Source: a marine gamma proteobacterium HTCC2080 (GTDB taxonomy: Bacteria; Pseudomonadota; Gammaproteobacteria; Pseudomonadales; Halieaceae). From it: a stretch of DNA of 64,000 bases. Within the stretch, counting starts at the first letter, position 1. Every line of letters begins with the position of its first letter. A model generated the notes under the pieces. That model had not been told where the DNA came from, searched no databases, and saw only the letters and a list, made by a program, of their open reading frames with translations. Shown piece after piece: positions 1 to 8,488 of the stretch. The translations under genes and the position numbers were made by a program. Where the stretch lies: assembly GCA_000169115.1 (NCBI GenBank), contig AAVV01000003.1:62001-126000 (forward strand). Reading direction: 5' to 3'.

Positions 1-1
1 A

Positions 2-967
2 TTAAGGCCCCGTATAAACCACAGGATTTGCGCACCATGGTAGAGGCTTGCCCGAAAGCCCAGCGACTAAGTTTGCAAGAGCTCGCTCCATCATCGCCTG
101 TCGGGTAGCCGCCGTGGCACTTCCTAAATGCGGCATCAAGACGACATTATCCATTGCCAATAACGGGCTATTCTTAGCCAGAGGCTCTTCCTCGTAAACA
201 TCTAGTCCCGCCCTGATCTTACCCTCCGATAAGGTCTTAATCAGCGCTGACTCGTCAACCACCGAGCCACGGGCAGTGTTAATAATCACCGCACCGGGTT
301 TCATCAAGGCGAGACGATCTGCACTCACAAGATGGTGTGTCTCGGGCGCAGCTGCCGTATGCACTGACACAATATCGGCCTCGGCGAAAAGATCATCGAG
401 TGCAACATTTCGAACTCCCAATACTTCTCGTTCGGTCCTATTCCACCCGATCACGTCGGCTCCAAATGCCCTGACACGCTTAACTACTGCAAGGCCCGTC
501 GGTCCTAGCCCTACAATGCCTACGGTGGCACGACTCAGGTCAGTGCCTAGAAAAAAATCGGTGGCCCAATCGGCGGACCAGTGACCCCCACGAACAAAGC
601 GATCTGCCTCCACGACTCGGCGCGTTGCTGCCAGCATTAAGGCGAGCGCCAAATCAGCCGTGCTATCCACCAAGACGTCGGGGGTATGGCCAACGGGAAG
701 ACTCGCTGCGGTAGCAGCCGCCATATCGATGTGATCAACACCTACTGAAATGCTTGAGATAGTGCTCAGCTGGGGGTTCGACCTAATAAGGTCGGCGCTA
801 ATAGGCGTTCCCAAAGAACAAAGGATAGCGTCTGTTGTTTTAGCCCATTGTGCAATTTGCGCTGTGGGCATAGGTCCTTCGTCCCAAACCTGAAGCTCAA
901 ACTGTTGTTTAAGGGCCTCTAAAACAGTGGTTGGCAGGGGCAATGTAATAAGAACACGGGACTTCAT
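2..967 (-). CDS. D-2-hydroxyacid dehydrogenase (glyoxylate/hydroxypyruvate reductase type)
   Basis: NAD(P)-dependent D-2-hydroxyacid dehydrogenase of about 321 residues, the usual length for the GhrB/GRHPR family. Such enzymes reduce glyoxylate, hydroxypyruvate or related 2-ketoacids in the cytoplasm. A Rossmann motif GIVGLGPTG lies near the middle. The catalytic Arg is in NTARGSVVDE, the Glu in DVYEEEPL and the His in MPHLGSAT, so all three active-site residues are present. I chose the ATG at 965-967 because MKSRVLITLP matches the usual family N-terminus. A GTG at 1013-1015 would add 16 residues, and neither start has a clear Shine-Dalgarno sequence. The gene is complete, with its TAA at positions 2-4. 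The substrate cannot be decided from sequence. Its neighbour at 1098-2315 runs in the same direction across an 80-130 bp gap. Confidence 0.85.
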   Translation of the reverse strand: MKSRVLITLPLPTTVLEALKQQFELQVWDEGPMPTAQIAQWAKTTDAILCSLGTPISADLIRSNPQLSTISSISVGVDHIDMAAATAASLPVGHTPDVLVDSTADLALALMLAATRRVVEADRFVRGGHWSADWATDFFLGTDLSRATVGIVGLGPTGLAVVKRVRAFGADVIGWNRTEREVLGVRNVALDDLFAEADIVSVHTAAAPETHHLVSADRLALMKPGAVIINTARGSVVDESALIKTLSEGKIRAGLDVYEEEPLAKNSPLLAMDNVVLMPHLGSATAATRQAMMERALANLVAGLSGKPLPWCANPVVYTGP

Positions 968-1097
968 AACAGGGAATTGCCAGCGATAAAGTGCACCAAC
1001 CATAGCACCGCCCACCCTGTAATCAAGGCACTTTGTCCTCGAGCTTGAAAATCGCAGAGCAGAGCACCTCGCCGGCTATCAGACAGGATTCACCTCG

Positions 1098-2315
1098 CTA
1101 TGAGGGGTCTGATGGCTGTAAACCGCCAGGACGAGCATAGCGAGCTGCCCCGGTTCGCGACCACAATAAGACCAAAAAAACCGGGAGTGCTATAACAAAC
1201 CAAGACATGGGATAGTCGCTAACCGCCAGTACTAAACCCGTGGCAAGAGGACCGATAACACGTCCTATCGAAGCCGCCAGCGCGGTCACACCCATCATTC
1301 GCCCTCGCTCTTGAGTATCAACAATACTGCTCGCTACAGTGTTTAAAACCGGCAAACAGCACGTTGCGCCCGCAAAGGCTGTAAATATGACAAGACCTCT
1401 TGTGAACTCAGTCTCAACGACTACAGCAGCGACAAGACTCGCCGCAAAAATAGCCGCACCCGCGGTCAACACATTGATCAATCCAAAGGTCCGCGTCATC
1501 CAATCCATCATCCCACCCTGAACGACGATCATGGCGACGCCAACGAGCCCAAATAAAATCCCCACCTCTCGAGGTCCCCAGCTGAGATAAGCCGCCAACC
1601 AAAGTGGGCTTAAATAAATAGCAGCGCTTACCGCGCCTGTATGCAGCGTATATTGCAGGGTCAGCAACAAGGCATGCCGACGGCGTATGAAAGCGAACAT
1701 GTTTTCAGGCCCGGCAATTTTTCGTACCTTTTTAAGAGCTTCGGCATTTGGTCGATCTGCGGGTAGCAGCCATCCAGCTAAGACAACCGAAACTAAGGAC
1801 ATTGCAGCAGCAAACACGCCTGGCCATAAAAATGTGCCGTTAGGGCCGGCTAGAACACCGCCAATCACGGGCCCTAAAATAAGCCCCAGACCAAAAGCCG
1901 TGCCAACAAGACCCATTGCCTTTGCTCGTCGATGCGGGGCGCTGACATCAGCCATCAGTGCCGAAGCTACCGGCAAACTGCCCGCCATCACGCCGCCGAC
2001 AGCGCGTGCCGCATAGAGCATCCACAATTCACTTGCGACACCGATCATGCCGTAAGACAGCGCACCACCAAACAAACACACCATCAAGACCTGTTTTCGA
2101 CCAATACGATCAGACAAGCCACCCCAAAATGGTCCTGCGATGCCTGCGCAAAGACTATAAATAGCAATAACGAAAGCGACGTCCATCTCATCACCGCCCA
2201 AGGCGGGAGACATAAAAGGAAGAATAGGGATCAGGATGCCAAAGCCAATAAGGTCGACGACAATAACGCTAAAGACCAACCACTCTGGGGGAAAACGCCA
2301 GCTTGCTTGACTCAC
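1098..2315 (-). CDS. MFS drug-type exporter
   Basis: Major facilitator superfamily transporter of 405 residues with about 12 hydrophobic segments, resembling the TetA/MdtG-type H+-antiporter branch. Motif A is clear after the second membrane segment (GGLSDRIGRKQV), and the fifth segment carries the glycine-rich antiporter motif C (GLGLILGPVIGG). These features suggest proton-driven efflux of a small molecule across the inner membrane, but the substrate is unknown. The GTG start overlaps the ubiX stop in a GTGA arrangement, so it is probably translationally coupled to ubiX. Confidence 0.85.
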   Translation of the reverse strand: MSQASWRFPPEWLVFSVIVVDLIGFGILIPILPFMSPALGGDEMDVAFVIAIYSLCAGIAGPFWGGLSDRIGRKQVLMVCLFGGALSYGMIGVASELWMLYAARAVGGVMAGSLPVASALMADVSAPHRRAKAMGLVGTAFGLGLILGPVIGGVLAGPNGTFLWPGVFAAAMSLVSVVLAGWLLPADRPNAEALKKVRKIAGPENMFAFIRRRHALLLTLQYTLHTGAVSAAIYLSPLWLAAYLSWGPREVGILFGLVGVAMIVVQGGMMDWMTRTFGLINVLTAGAAIFAASLVAAVVVETEFTRGLVIFTAFAGATCCLPVLNTVASSIVDTQERGRMMGVTALAASIGRVIGPLATGLVLAVSDYPMSWFVIALPVFLVLLWSRTGAARYARPGGLQPSDPS

Positions 2316-2872
2316 GACTCAGTCCATCGATGAATCTCTGGGATATCGATGGCAAACAAGTCAAGCACACGGGCAACGCTCTGGGTTACCAAAGCATCTA
2401 CCGATTTTGGGCGCGTGTAAAAAGCGGGCACGGGAGGTGCAATAATGGCGCCCATCTCGGTGGCCGCTACCATGTTGCGTAGATGACCAAGATGAAGGGG
2501 AGTTTCTCGTACCATCAAAACCAACGGCCGGCGCTCTTTCAGCGCGACGTCAGCCGATCGGGTCAACAACGTAGAAGTGACCCCTGAAACAATTTCACCC
2601 AAAGTTCGAATTGAACAGGGGGCGATTAGCATTCCCATGTTGCGAAAAGATCCGCTGGCAATTGAGGCACCAACATTTTTTATGGGGTGCCACTGGTCAG
2701 CTAAAGCACGAAGATCGGCAAGAGACATGTCGAGTTCATGGTGAACCGTCAACTCCGCCGATCGCGACATCACCAAATGTGTTTCGATAGGCAGCGGAGC
2801 TAGTAGCTCAAGAGCTCTAACACCAAATTGAACCCCTGAGGCTCCGCTGATTCCAATAATTAACCGATTCAC
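2312..2872 (-). CDS. ubiX: Flavin prenyltransferase UbiX
   Basis: UbiX joins dimethylallyl phosphate to reduced FMN, making the prenylated flavin cofactor used by the decarboxylase UbiD in ubiquinone synthesis. The 186-residue length is normal. The N-terminal flavin-binding segment MNRLIIGISGASG is intact, and the conserved region LVMVRETPLHLGHLRNM followed by PPVPAFYTRP near the C-terminus is typical of the family. The gene lies 17 bp downstream of the TonB receptor gene and overlaps the MFS gene by four bases, so it may share their transcript. No ubiD is present in the window. Confidence 0.93.
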   Translation of the reverse strand: MNRLIIGISGASGVQFGVRALELLAPLPIETHLVMSRSAELTVHHELDMSLADLRALADQWHPIKNVGASIASGSFRNMGMLIAPCSIRTLGEIVSGVTSTLLTRSADVALKERRPLVLMVRETPLHLGHLRNMVAATEMGAIIAPPVPAFYTRPKSVDALVTQSVARVLDLFAIDIPEIHRWTES

Positions 2873-2889
2873 GCTGGCATTGTAACGCC

Positions 2890-5073
2890 TCAGAACTCCA
2901 TTCGAACACCCACGTTAAAGGAACGTCCAGGTTCTGGAGCGTATTCTCTCAGCACCGAAGTACTCAGACGAATTTCTTCATCACGAATATTCCGTACCAC
3001 CGCCGATAACGTGATAAGGGAGTCACTGAAACCGAACTGCCACTGCCCCCCGATATCCCAACGCACCCAACTGTCGGTAGCCTCCTCGTTGTCACCAGCC
3101 CGGTCTTGCTTATCAGCAGCCGTGAGACGTGTGAAGTAACGCGCTGAAGGTTGCTCCCATACCAGCCCCAAGGCACCCGATAGCGGCGGTAATCGCGGCA
3201 CATCGCTGCCGTCTGCAAGCTCGCCGCGCGTTACATCCATCTCGACTTCGAGGTTGAGGAGTCCAAAGTTGGTCTCTAAGACCTCCCAATGAGCGTCAAG
3301 CTCCAAACCCATAAACTCCGCAGCGCCCTGTTCATAACGTCGCACAGGGGTTTCTCCCACTTCCATACCGGTACTGGCTAAGTTAATGAAATTGTCGAAG
3401 TCGTTGTAGTACGCACCAATACGCAACGATTGAGTTTCGCCGTGTAATGACAAGCCAACATCGATATTAAGACTCTCTTCGGTATCAAGATTGACATCGC
3501 CCACCTCAATTGCCGCAGTGGCCGCGTGGGTCACCCAAGTCGATGGGCCCGTATTTTCGTAATTGGAGTACAGCTCTTCTACGCTAGGAGCGCGCTCAGA
3601 TCGCGTTAGTGTTGTTGATAAATGCCAAGCTTCGGTGAATTCATAGAGTGCACCAAAGGAGGCTGAAAAAGTATCAAACTCTCGTGCAGGTGCCATGTTG
3701 CCCTGAGGATCAACCTCATCACGATCAAAGCGCAGGCCACCCTCTAGTTTCCATGAACCACTGTGCCAATCTTCTACTAGGAATAAACCTAGGCGCGAGG
3801 TATCGGTAGGCAGGATAAATGCCTCCTCGCCCACAGCGCTAAATTCCGTTTCACTAATTTGAAGCCCCAACACACCGTGCAGATCGCCGATAGGGCTGTG
3901 AACCAATTCTAACCGGCCCTCAATCGCATCACTGCTATAGACAGTGCCCACTTCCAAGCCTTCAAACTCGGTGTGCTCGTATTCCGTCAAAGAGACAACA
4001 CCAGAAAATCTAGCAATACCGGCCATAGGCTCATCAAGCTGCAGTCGAATATCGTAGCGGGTCTGTTCCATTTCTAGGCGGATATCAACCTCTTCTTCTT
4101 CGCCTTCGTGATCATCATGGTCATCATGGTCGTCGTCGTGATCATCATCGTGGTCATCGTCATGATCTTCATCGTGGTCGTCGTCATGATCTTCATCGTG
4201 GTCGTCGTCATGATCATCATCGTGGTCATCGTCATGATCATCATCATGGTCGTCGTCGTGATCGTCGTCGTGATCATCACCATGGCCATGGTGGCCATGG
4301 CTGCCCTCGGGAAGCCCGTACTTATTTTTCTGGCGATTTACCGCGATACCAATAAAACCACCATCAAAATGAAAGGCTGCACCTAAGGTGCCTGCCGATG
4401 CTGAGGTATCAGTATTAGGTAGAAGGTCCATGCCATCGGTACCGGCACCGTCAGCAACCTCGAGATTTTCAGTATCTCTAAACAGCGCATCGGCATGCAC
4501 TGCGAAAGGCCCTAAGGCAGTGTCAACTCGAAACGTTCCCGTGTTGCCACCGCTGGCGCCGCGGTAACGGTAATCAAGTCCCCAGCTTGTCTCTTCGGGT
4601 AGGGTTGTTGGAATTCGATTGTCGAGCACATTAACCACGCCGCCAATCGCGCCGCCGCCATAAAGCAGGGTCGCAGGACCGCGCAACACTTCAATACTGT
4701 CCGCTAGCAAAGCTTCTACCGCCACAACATGGTCTGCACTTAGAGCAGATGCATCGGCGCTACGAGTGCCATTTTGCAAAGTTGTGACACGGGGCCCGGA
4801 AAGCCCTCTTATGACGGGCTGCCCAACACCCGGACCAAAACTGGCATTGTGGACACCGGGTAAGCGTTCCAAGGTTTCGCCAAGGGTCGCAGATGCTTCA
4901 CGGGCAAGCTCTTCGCCAGTGAGAACTGTGACAGGCAAGCTAGTTTCGGTGGCTGTCTGATGAATGGGCAGCGTCACTAGGACGTGCTCTAGGGGTTGTG
5001 GTTCCTCTATGGCAAAGGCACTGAGGGTTGTAATAGCAAAACCAATTGCTACAGAGTATTTATAAAATGACAT
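2890..5073 (-). CDS. TonB-dependent receptor with Asp/His repeat, probable zinc (ZnuD-like) uptake
   Basis: Outer-membrane TonB-dependent receptor of about 727 residues. It has an N-terminal signal peptide (about residues 1-23), a TonB-box-like segment (EHVLVTLPI), a plug domain containing RGPATLLYGGGAIGGVVN, and a barrel ending in the terminal Phe typical of outer-membrane proteins. About 60 residues in the first third of the barrel are a (D/E)DDH tetrapeptide repeat preceded by HGHHGHG. In the ZnuD family such His/Asp-rich loops are external and capture zinc, so zinc or a similar divalent metal is the likely substrate; this is inference. I chose the ATG at 5071-5073, which is preceded by GGAGAG; an upstream TTG at 5092-5094 is less likely. 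A small His/Cys exported protein gene lies just upstream on the same strand, and ubiX follows 17 bp downstream. Confidence 0.88.
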   Translation of the reverse strand: MSFYKYSVAIGFAITTLSAFAIEEPQPLEHVLVTLPIHQTATETSLPVTVLTGEELAREASATLGETLERLPGVHNASFGPGVGQPVIRGLSGPRVTTLQNGTRSADASALSADHVVAVEALLADSIEVLRGPATLLYGGGAIGGVVNVLDNRIPTTLPEETSWGLDYRYRGASGGNTGTFRVDTALGPFAVHADALFRDTENLEVADGAGTDGMDLLPNTDTSASAGTLGAAFHFDGGFIGIAVNRQKNKYGLPEGSHGHHGHGDDHDDDHDDDHDDDHDDDHDDDHDDDHDEDHDDDHDEDHDDDHDDDHDDDHDDHDDHEGEEEEVDIRLEMEQTRYDIRLQLDEPMAGIARFSGVVSLTEYEHTEFEGLEVGTVYSSDAIEGRLELVHSPIGDLHGVLGLQISETEFSAVGEEAFILPTDTSRLGLFLVEDWHSGSWKLEGGLRFDRDEVDPQGNMAPAREFDTFSASFGALYEFTEAWHLSTTLTRSERAPSVEELYSNYENTGPSTWVTHAATAAIEVGDVNLDTEESLNIDVGLSLHGETQSLRIGAYYNDFDNFINLASTGMEVGETPVRRYEQGAAEFMGLELDAHWEVLETNFGLLNLEVEMDVTRGELADGSDVPRLPPLSGALGLVWEQPSARYFTRLTAADKQDRAGDNEEATDSWVRWDIGGQWQFGFSDSLITLSAVVRNIRDEEIRLSTSVLREYAPEPGRSFNVGVRMEF
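4098..4275 (-). repeat. In-frame 12-bp tandem repeat encoding (D/E)DDH units
   Basis: About fourteen degenerate 12-bp units, reading GAC/GAT and CAC/CAT codons on the minus strand, encode DDDH or DEDH blocks inside the receptor gene. The third positions vary, which argues for selection on the peptide rather than very recent slippage. The array ends in DDHDDHEGEEEE. Such an array can change copy number by slippage in steps of four residues without breaking the frame. Confidence 0.9.
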
Positions 5074-5136
5074 AACGCTCTCCGTCACGAACAAGATTGG
5101 TAGGAGGTCATCGTTGTGACCTCAAGTTGTACAATC

Positions 5137-5442
5137 TCAGGAGAGTGCTGGGGGGCCTCGGTTACCCACCCCCTGCTTCAAGCCAGCTGTATAAACTGGA
5201 ATGCTGCAAGGTACTTGGGGCACTTGGTGGTTTAGTAGGGTAAAGCTGCCGGAGACACTAGGGATATCGGCATCAAGGACATGAACACAGACCTCACAAT
5301 GTGGCGTCTCTTCAACACCATGCCAATGATCGGAAGCGACAACCTGCAGGGACAGCATTGATAAAATTGCAGCCAGCAATAGCCACCGTCCAGGGCCCGT
5401 TCGAGACCTGTCGATAACCCGTAATAGATTGCTGTTGTTCAC
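5137..5442 (-). CDS. Small exported His/Cys-rich protein (DUF2946-like), putative metal handling
   Basis: A 101-residue protein with a basic N-terminus and one hydrophobic stretch (RWLLLAAILSMLSLQVVAS) that looks like a signal peptide or anchor. The mature part begins with DHWHGVEETPHCEVCVH, which places three His residues and a CxxC pair close together. This arrangement recalls short DUF2946-type proteins found beside metal receptor genes, but I have no alignment to prove it. The gene starts with GTG eight bases after the stop of the NTF2-like gene and ends about 65 bp before the TonB receptor start, so the three may be co-transcribed. A periplasmic metal-binding or sensing role is inference. 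Confidence 0.6.
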   Translation of the reverse strand: MNNSNLLRVIDRSRTGPGRWLLLAAILSMLSLQVVASDHWHGVEETPHCEVCVHVLDADIPSVSGSFTLLNHQVPQVPCSIPVYTAGLKQGVGNRGPPALS

Positions 5443-5450
5443 AATATCAA

Positions 5451-5834
5451 CTAGCCCTTCGTTTCCTGCAGCATCGCCATCATTTTTTGATGCACCATAT
5501 TGATCGCTTTCAAAGGTCGAACCATCACCTTAAATTCAATAATCAAATTTTCCTTGAGTGTGATTATATCAACACCGTTGACCTTGATACCATCCATGGC
5601 ACATTCAAACTCAAATACGCCATAATCGCCGTCAATAGCCGTGCGAGTGTAGTGAAAGCCGTCCTTAAAAACATGGCCCGCAGCCGATAGGTAAGCGTGG
5701 GATATCGGTCTGCCTTCTTGCGGGGTGTGAACAATAGGGGACCAAAAGACGCAATCGGGATCGAGTAGCTCCCACAGCCCCTCGTGGTTGCCCACCTCCA
5801 TCATCTTGATCCAACTATCAAATGCTGTTGTCAT
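5451..5834 (-). CDS. NTF2/SnoaL-like small protein
   Basis: A 127-residue cytoplasmic protein resembling the SnoaL-like branch of the NTF2 fold. It has an N-terminal helix (AFDSWIKMMEVGNHEGLWELL), the characteristic LDPDCVFWSPIVHTP turn, and alternating hydrophobic strands with a final ENLIIEFKVMVRPLKAI. Proteins of this fold are small cone-shaped isomerases, lyases or ligand carriers, and nothing here identifies a substrate. The start has a good ribosome site (GAGGT). A perfect AAAATCGCGATTTT palindrome lies ten bases upstream of the start codon. Confidence 0.75.
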   Translation of the reverse strand: MTTAFDSWIKMMEVGNHEGLWELLDPDCVFWSPIVHTPQEGRPISHAYLSAAGHVFKDGFHYTRTAIDGDYGVFEFECAMDGIKVNGVDIITLKENLIIEFKVMVRPLKAINMVHQKMMAMLQETKG

Positions 5835-5843
5835 AGTGACCTC

Positions 5844-5857
5844 AAAATCGCGATTTT
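5844..5857. promoter_or_regulatory. Perfect 14-bp palindrome in a divergent intergenic region
   Basis: AAAATCGCGATTTT is a perfect palindrome between the leftward NTF2-like gene and the rightward MscS gene, only ten bases from the former's start codon. Its position suits an operator for the leftward transcript. No regulator can be named. Confidence 0.35.
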
Positions 5858-5911
5858 ATCATTTTCAAAAACAAAAAGAACAACCCCTAGCCGTGGCATG
5901 ACCAATACGGG

Positions 5912-6952
5912 ATGATCAGAACAATGATGGAATTAAGTGAATACACCCCAGCCGTAGCGACGTTAATCATAGGCAGCTTCAGCCTTTTGGTACTCAGCCG
6001 CCTAAGCCAGCGTGCTGCAGAAATCGATGGACGCTCACTGATTCTTCAGCTTGTTTTTTGGGGTTCCGGCCTCGCAGTTATCGTTGCGTTAATCGTAGCG
6101 CTGCCACTTGAAGCCGACGTGCGTGGACAAATACTCAGTCTAATCGGTGTTGTCCTCACCGCTATTATCGCACTCTCGTCTACCACTTTCGTATCAAATG
6201 CAATGGCGGGCATCATGCTTCAGGCAACTCGGCCCTTTAAACCCGGTGACTTTATTTTAGTTAACGGTGTTTTTGGCCGTGTTACCCGGCGCGCTCTGGT
6301 TAGCACCCGTATCCAGACAGAAACTCGAGACTTCACCAACCTGCCTAATTTGTTACTTGTGACCCACCCAGTCACCGTCCAACACCGTGAGGGGACCATT
6401 ATTCAGGCCGATGTTTCCTTAGGCTATGACATTCACCACAGTTTAGCTGAGCACGAGTTGCTCAAAGCTGCCGCAAGTGCCGGTCTCACCGATCCTTATG
6501 TATTAGTCGCCGAATTACTTGACCATGCTGTGGTCTATCGCGCAGCAGGGTTCCTCGAAGATGTTGTGAACCCATTGACCGCACGGAGTCAATTGAGACA
6601 GAAGATGCTTGATGAGCTTCATGCCGCTGGAATAGAAATTGCCTCTCCCAATATTGTTGCCCAGCGCCAGCAGAGCGGTGACACCCAGACCCTCCCCGAA
6701 AAAGTCTTGGCTAAAGTGGCTCGTAACCCTGTTCAGAAACCCGAAACCAAAATCTTTGACCGGGCCCATGCGGCGGCAAATACAGAAGCATTGCGCGAGG
6801 AAATTCGTGAGATCAAGGCGGAAATTGACACACAAGAAGAACAAATCAAGACAGCCTCCGATGAAATGCGGGCATCTGAAGCGTTGGTTTTGGAAAGCTT
6901 GGAGCAACGACTGACCTGGTTAGAATCTCAGGAAAAAGAGTTAACCAAGTAA
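5912..6952 (+). CDS. MscS-family mechanosensitive channel
   Basis: Inner-membrane protein of 346 residues with about three transmembrane helices in the first 110 residues. The third ends in the MscS pore-helix pattern (STTFVSNAMAGIMLQATRPF), followed by the beta-domain signature FKPGDFILVNGVFGRV. A cytoplasmic MscS domain follows, and residues 285-346 form a charged coiled coil, an extension not found in E. coli MscS. The family opens under membrane tension to release solutes during hypo-osmotic shock. The ATG at 5912 lacks a strong ribosome site, and ATGs at 5924 and 5927 are alternatives. It ends four bases from the convergent gene at 6957. Confidence 0.82.
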   Translation: MIRTMMELSEYTPAVATLIIGSFSLLVLSRLSQRAAEIDGRSLILQLVFWGSGLAVIVALIVALPLEADVRGQILSLIGVVLTAIIALSSTTFVSNAMAGIMLQATRPFKPGDFILVNGVFGRVTRRALVSTRIQTETRDFTNLPNLLLVTHPVTVQHREGTIIQADVSLGYDIHHSLAEHELLKAAASAGLTDPYVLVAELLDHAVVYRAAGFLEDVVNPLTARSQLRQKMLDELHAAGIEIASPNIVAQRQQSGDTQTLPEKVLAKVARNPVQKPETKIFDRAHAAANTEALREEIREIKAEIDTQEEQIKTASDEMRASEALVLESLEQRLTWLESQEKELTK

Positions 6953-6956
6953 AACC

Positions 6957-7292
6957 TCAAACTCCAGTCTGAGTTTGGAGGTCCTGTAGGGCTCTCTCTC
7001 GCTGCTCGTAGGCCGCTTGCCCCTTAACTTTTTCTGAATCCCGAAGCCGTTGATTAAAGCGGCGCTTTCGAAAGTGGCTCACCAATGCCTCAAATCGTTG
7101 GGGTTCATGCTCTCCACCGAGCAACGCATCAATCAGTGCGATATCAATCCCTAGACGATAAGCAATGCGTGTGGGCCTGATTCGATAGGCGTGGAATTCT
7201 GCCACTAACTCAATCTGACGCCGTTCAGACAGATCACAGCAACAGCTATAACCGTAGGGCGGGCAGGGAGTTCGGGTATCAGCAACAGTCAT
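6957..7292 (-). CDS. Hypothetical protein with CCC motif and possible HTH
   Basis: A protein of about 111 residues that I do not recognise. The N-terminus carries a cysteine cluster, PCPPYGYSCCCDLSERRQ. The middle section, RPTRIAYRLGIDIALIDALL, has the spacing of a helix-turn-helix, and the C-terminus is strongly basic with many Arg, Lys and Gln. I took the ATG at 7290-7292; a longer frame begins at 7370 but its extra residues look non-coding. The gene is convergent with the MscS gene. A small DNA-binding or redox-sensitive regulator is possible, but this is a guess from composition. Confidence 0.5.
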   Translation of the reverse strand: MTVADTRTPCPPYGYSCCCDLSERRQIELVAEFHAYRIRPTRIAYRLGIDIALIDALLGGEHEPQRFEALVSHFRKRRFNQRLRDSEKVKGQAAYEQRERALQDLQTQTGV

Positions 7293-7506
7293 GGCGGTAT
7301 TTATAGCAGGGGCCGAAGAACCTGCAAAGTACCAAGGGCCAATAAAAACCTTTGGCTCTCTTTTCCCCAATACGCGGTATTATAAACCTCCGGTCATTTT
7401 GTACTCGCTATCGGCCGTGGGGCGACCTCCGTCCCGCTGGTATTTTGGGAAACGGCATGGACATCTCGGGCGTCCACCGCATCTCGTTAATAAGGGTTAA
7501 AGGCCT

Positions 7507-8448
7507 GTGAAGCCAATCGTAATTGCACATCGTGGAGCTAGTGCTTACTTACCCGAGCACACCCTGCCTTGTGTTGCTGCAGCCCATGCTCTGGGTGCAG
7601 ACTATATTGAGCAAGACATTGTTCTATCTCGGGATGGTGTGCCCATAGTGTTGCACGACATTTATCTGGAGAGCACCACCAATGTTGCCCAACAATTTCC
7701 CAGTCGAGGTCGGGACGATGGACGTTTTTACGCTATAGATTTCGATCTGACAGAACTTAAAACTCTATCAGTGCATGAGCGCGTTGATGCTGATGAAAGC
7801 CCAGTATTTGACGGTCGGTTCCCAGTTGTTGACTTGCAGCTACGTATCCCAACCTTAAGTGAAGAGATTATTTTGATTGAGGGTTTGAACAAATCGCGAG
7901 ACATGTCTACCGGTTACTATATAGAGATGAAGGCACCGGCTTTTCACGCTGCTGCAGGTTTAGATATCGCAAAAGCTACAATCGATGTTCTTGAGGCCGC
8001 GGGATTACACCATGAAAGCGCGGCAGTCTTTTTTCAATGCTTTGACCCAGAAACCTTGCGCTACCTCAAACATGATTTAGATACCCCGCTACCACTGATA
8101 CAACTCATGGGGGACAACAGCTGGGAGGAGCCACCGGGAGTTGACTTCGATTTAATGGGCACCGAGCAGGGGCTGGACGAAGTTGCCACATATGCTGATG
8201 GTATAGGCCCATGGATACCGCAGCTATTTAAAGTAGACGGATTAACACCATCCCAACTTGTCGGCGCCGCCCACGCTCGAGGTTTACTAGTACACGCCTA
8301 TACGTTGCGGGCAGACAGCTTGGAAAGCGGATTCAAAGACTTTGCAGCGCTGCATCAGGGCGTTTTTCTGGACGCCGGTATTGACGGGGTATTCAGCGAT
8401 TTTCCAGATATTACACGGCGGTTTATCGACGCCCATTTCAATGCATAG
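7507..8448 (+). CDS. glpQ: Glycerophosphodiester phosphodiesterase
   Basis: Hydrolyses glycerophosphodiesters from phospholipid turnover to glycerol-3-phosphate and an alcohol. The 313-residue protein has the GDPD start signature AHRGASAYLPEHT with the catalytic His/Arg, the metal-binding EQDIVLSRDG and the second catalytic His in VLHD. A later YYIEMKAP holds the conserved Glu/Lys of the TIM barrel. An in-frame TAA at 7498-7500 fixes the GTG start, which follows an AAGGG/AAAGG ribosome site. No signal peptide is visible, unlike periplasmic GlpQ of E. coli, so the enzyme may be cytoplasmic. The glpQ symbol is therefore by family resemblance. Pyruvate kinase follows after 40 bp. Confidence 0.88.
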   Translation: MKPIVIAHRGASAYLPEHTLPCVAAAHALGADYIEQDIVLSRDGVPIVLHDIYLESTTNVAQQFPSRGRDDGRFYAIDFDLTELKTLSVHERVDADESPVFDGRFPVVDLQLRIPTLSEEIILIEGLNKSRDMSTGYYIEMKAPAFHAAAGLDIAKATIDVLEAAGLHHESAAVFFQCFDPETLRYLKHDLDTPLPLIQLMGDNSWEEPPGVDFDLMGTEQGLDEVATYADGIGPWIPQLFKVDGLTPSQLVGAAHARGLLVHAYTLRADSLESGFKDFAALHQGVFLDAGIDGVFSDFPDITRRFIDAHFNA

Positions 8449-8488
8449 GCCAATAACAGCGAAGACTGTTGAACAGGAGGAAATAAGT

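Noticed and set aside
4098-4275. Regular repeats that could suggest a CRISPR array
   Set aside because: Units are 12 bp without unique spacers and lie inside a coding frame.
4074-4386. Long open frames on both strands across the Asp/His repeat, rich in Ile/Val/Met
   Set aside because: They are shadows of the low-complexity repeat: its codons lack stops in several frames. The receptor frame is the real one.
6955-6981. Inverted repeat between mscS and the convergent unknown gene, as a terminator
   Set aside because: The stem has a bulge and no T run follows on either strand, so terminator function is not supported.
7291-7500. A 69-codon plus-strand frame before glpQ
   Set aside because: It has no ribosome site and overlaps the start of the unknown gene on the other strand; the residues are not protein-like.
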